13,910 nucleotides of DNA from Cyanothece sp. UBA12306 (GTDB lineage Bacteria; Cyanobacteriota; Cyanobacteriia; Cyanobacteriales; Microcystaceae): NCBI GenBank assembly GCA_003448685.1, contig DLXW01000195.1, forward strand, positions 1-13,910, given 5' to 3'. Of the stretch, positions 12,971-13,910 are shown in pieces (position 1 is the stretch's first letter; each line of letters starts with the position of its first letter). A model generated the notes under the pieces. That model did not search any database. It saw only the letters and a list, made by a program, of their open reading frames with translations, and was not told the DNA's origin. Both the position numbers and the translations under genes were made by a program.

Positions 12971-13285
12971 TTATATTTTGTTTGGTTTTGGAGCATCAAC
13001 CGGCACAAAATGAATTTCCACCTTATATCCTACAGCTTGAGCATATTCTTCGATGGTTGAGAGCTTGGGGGAAGAAGAAGAATTAACATTCTCTAAACGG
13101 GAAATATTACTCTTTTGTGTATTGAGAATTTCTGCTAACTCTTCTTGAGTTAAACCTGCTTTTTTTCTTAGATTAATCAGTTTCTTTCTAAGATCATAAG
13201 CTACAGCAAGAGCTTCATACTCCTTTTTGACTTCACTATTGTTGAGAGCTTTTTCTTTAAACATTGTAAATGTTGGACGGGTCAC
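12971..13285 (-). CDS. higA: HigA-like antitoxin, XRE-family helix-turn-helix
   Basis: A 104-residue protein with a helix-turn-helix at about 34-88: LRKKLINLRKKAGLTQEELAEILNTQKSNISRLEN, recognition helix around 56-66, then LSTIEEYAQAVGYKVEIHFVPV, the C-terminal strand typical of HigA-type antitoxins. It should bind HigB and repress the operon through the palindrome at 13614-13631. A serine run (69-72) follows the recognition helix, a slightly long linker. The start is GTG at 13285, with a strong GGAGG (13297-13293) 7 bases upstream, overlapping the toxin stop by four bases (GTGA). An internal ATG at 13264 would remove seven residues that fit the family. The order toxin-then-antitoxin is that of HigBA. 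Its 3' end faces the RelE-like pair across the repeat. Confidence 0.9.
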   Translation of the reverse strand: MTRPTFTMFKEKALNNSEVKKEYEALAVAYDLRKKLINLRKKAGLTQEELAEILNTQKSNISRLENVNSSSSPKLSTIEEYAQAVGYKVEIHFVPVDAPKPNKI

Positions 13286-13605
13286 TTTTTAACCTCCTTC
13301 ATACGTTTTTTTGCCAATTCTAATTCTTTCTTGGGTGTTTTTTGTGACTTTTTAATGAAGGAATGGAGAATAATAATTTCTCTGCCTTTGAGCGTACAGT
13401 AAAAAGAGCGACCGATACCTTCTTTACCTTTTGCCCTTATTTCAAAAAGTCCGCCACCCATTGAAGCTGTGTACGGTTTACCAATCATCGGGCCAAACTC
13501 TTCAATCATTTCAGCAATGTGAAGAAAATTAGCAAGGATACCTGGTGGAAAGTTCATTGTCTCTTGTTCTACTTTCTCGTTGTAGAAAGTAATTTGCCAA
13601 TTCAT
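13282..13605 (-). CDS. higB: HigB-like toxin (phage Gp49-like family)
   Basis: A 107-residue basic protein beginning MNWQITFYNEKVEQETMNFP. The core GPMIGKPYTASMGGGLFEIRAKGKEGIGRSFYC (38-70), with Glu55, Arg57 and Arg66, and then IIILHSFIKKSQKTPKKELELAKKRMKE, is the pattern of the Gp49/HigB toxins, ribosome-dependent mRNA endonucleases of the RelE superfamily. It is the first gene of the pair and is followed by higA with a 4-base overlap. Start ATG at 13605; no Shine-Dalgarno is visible, and the candidate promoter lies so close that a nearly leaderless mRNA is possible. All conserved blocks are present, so it is probably functional. Confidence 0.9.
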   Translation of the reverse strand: MNWQITFYNEKVEQETMNFPPGILANFLHIAEMIEEFGPMIGKPYTASMGGGLFEIRAKGKEGIGRSFYCTLKGREIIILHSFIKKSQKTPKKELELAKKRMKEVKK

Positions 13606-13613
13606 ATTTATAG

Positions 13614-13631
13614 GTTATCATATTTGATAAC
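13614..13631 (-). promoter_or_regulatory. Likely HigA operator overlapping the higBA promoter
   Basis: GTTATCA (13614-13620) and TGATAAC (13625-13631) are perfect 7-bp inverted arms with a 4-bp spacer, eight bases before the higB ATG. On the minus strand TATGAT (13622-13617) within it could be the -10 box. This is the expected position for autorepression by a dimeric XRE-type antitoxin. Confidence 0.6.
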
Positions 13632-13759
13632 TTTTGTGGGATCTCCTAAGATAATGAGAGATCGCTTTCTCCGGTTGGGCCCTCGCGAATAAATTATGAT
13701 TGATACAACAGATTGATGTGACTACGGTTAATTATAGACGGAGAAGATAAAATCGAACT

Positions 13760-13910
13760 ATGATCTCACCGAAACCTAACTTTAAAGAAATGAGTCTTCA
13801 CGAACTCAAAAAATACGTCTTATATCATAGAGACGATCAAGAAGCATGGCAAGAATTTACCCATCGAGAACGACCCAATGCTGTCTATTTTGACCGAGGC
13901 TTCTGCCACG
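13760..13910 (+). CDS. DUF6887-like small protein (partial, runs off right edge)
   Basis: The frame opens at ATG 13760 and is uninterrupted for 50 codons to the window end. It begins MISPKPNFKEMSLHELKKYV and continues LYHRDDQEAWQEFTHRERP. PNF..M...ELK.YVL.HRDD.EA is the signature I associate with the small cyanobacterial DUF6887 family, whose function is unknown and which is often found in pairs with another short gene. GGAGAAGA (13739-13746) upstream may serve as a ribosome-binding site although spacing is long. Its place next to toxin-antitoxin genes is suggestive of accessory DNA only. The 13632-13759 gap shows a partial GGTTGGG repeat and nothing else I can name. Confidence 0.6.
   Translation, partial: MISPKPNFKEMSLHELKKYVLYHRDDQEAWQEFTHRERPNAVYFDRGFCH

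Noticed and set aside
12775..13008. Minus-strand open frame of 77 codons across the end of the RelE-like toxin.
   Set aside because: It lies antisense to the toxin and through the repeat, and has no coding character.
1..13910. CRISPR arrays, defence islands, retrons or other known system cores.
   Set aside because: No regularly spaced direct repeats, no reverse transcriptase, nuclease-helicase or Cas-like proteins were seen on either strand; the only nuclease-type remnants are the TnpB pieces.

Overview
The window looks like a low-GC unicellular cyanobacterial chromosome of the Cyanothece/Crocosphaera type. It has eleven copies of the HIP1 octamer GCGATCGC (for example at 3349, 3433, 3700, 4404, 8017, 8526, 8586, 10637, 10739, 12277 and 12875), AT-rich intergenic DNA, interspersed GGTTGGGTT/AACCCAACC repeats, and genes typical of that group. 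The assignment rests on these traits and remembered protein families, not on a search.

Layout, left to right. The left edge holds the first 38 codons (minus strand) of a B12-binding radical SAM protein resembling HpnJ of hopanoid modification. Upstream on the same strand is a complete 629-residue lipoxygenase with all five iron ligands visible, followed by the right end of an IS200/IS605-type element: a 9-bp hairpin and the C-terminal third of a TnpB gene. Next comes a housekeeping block: a biotin-protein ligase (minus), then pgeF and a 1-acylglycerol-3-phosphate acyltransferase (plus), then a class I SAM methyltransferase and uvrA (both minus).

From 9.1 to 10.4 kb lies a decayed IS607-family element. 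Its serine recombinase frame is intact but has no conventional start codon before the helix-turn-helix. Its TnpB frame is cut off soon after the first RuvC aspartate. It is followed by a secreted TPR protein, a CysQ/inositol-monophosphatase-family phosphatase and tRNA-Phe(GAA) with a good promoter. Downstream of the tRNA is about 365 bp without a protein gene, containing a terminator-like hairpin and a MITE-like nested inverted repeat.

The right end is accessory. A RelB-like/RelE-ParE-like antitoxin-toxin pair (plus) faces, tail to tail, a HigB-HigA toxin-antitoxin pair (minus); a second copy of the GGTTGGGTT repeat lies between them. A perfect 7-bp-arm palindrome at the higB start is a likely HigA operator. 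The window ends inside a small gene that looks like the cyanobacterial DUF6887 family.

How the genes relate: pgeF-plsC is the clearest plus-strand operon candidate, and the lipoxygenase, acyltransferase and radical SAM genes all concern lipids, though no joint pathway is shown. I see no strong case for a wholly new system. The most interesting points are the two half-TnpB remnants with their retained catalytic or RNA-end pieces, the startless IS607 recombinase, the structured DNA behind tRNA-Phe, the unusual U28-U42 mismatch in that tRNA, and the opposed toxin-antitoxin modules.
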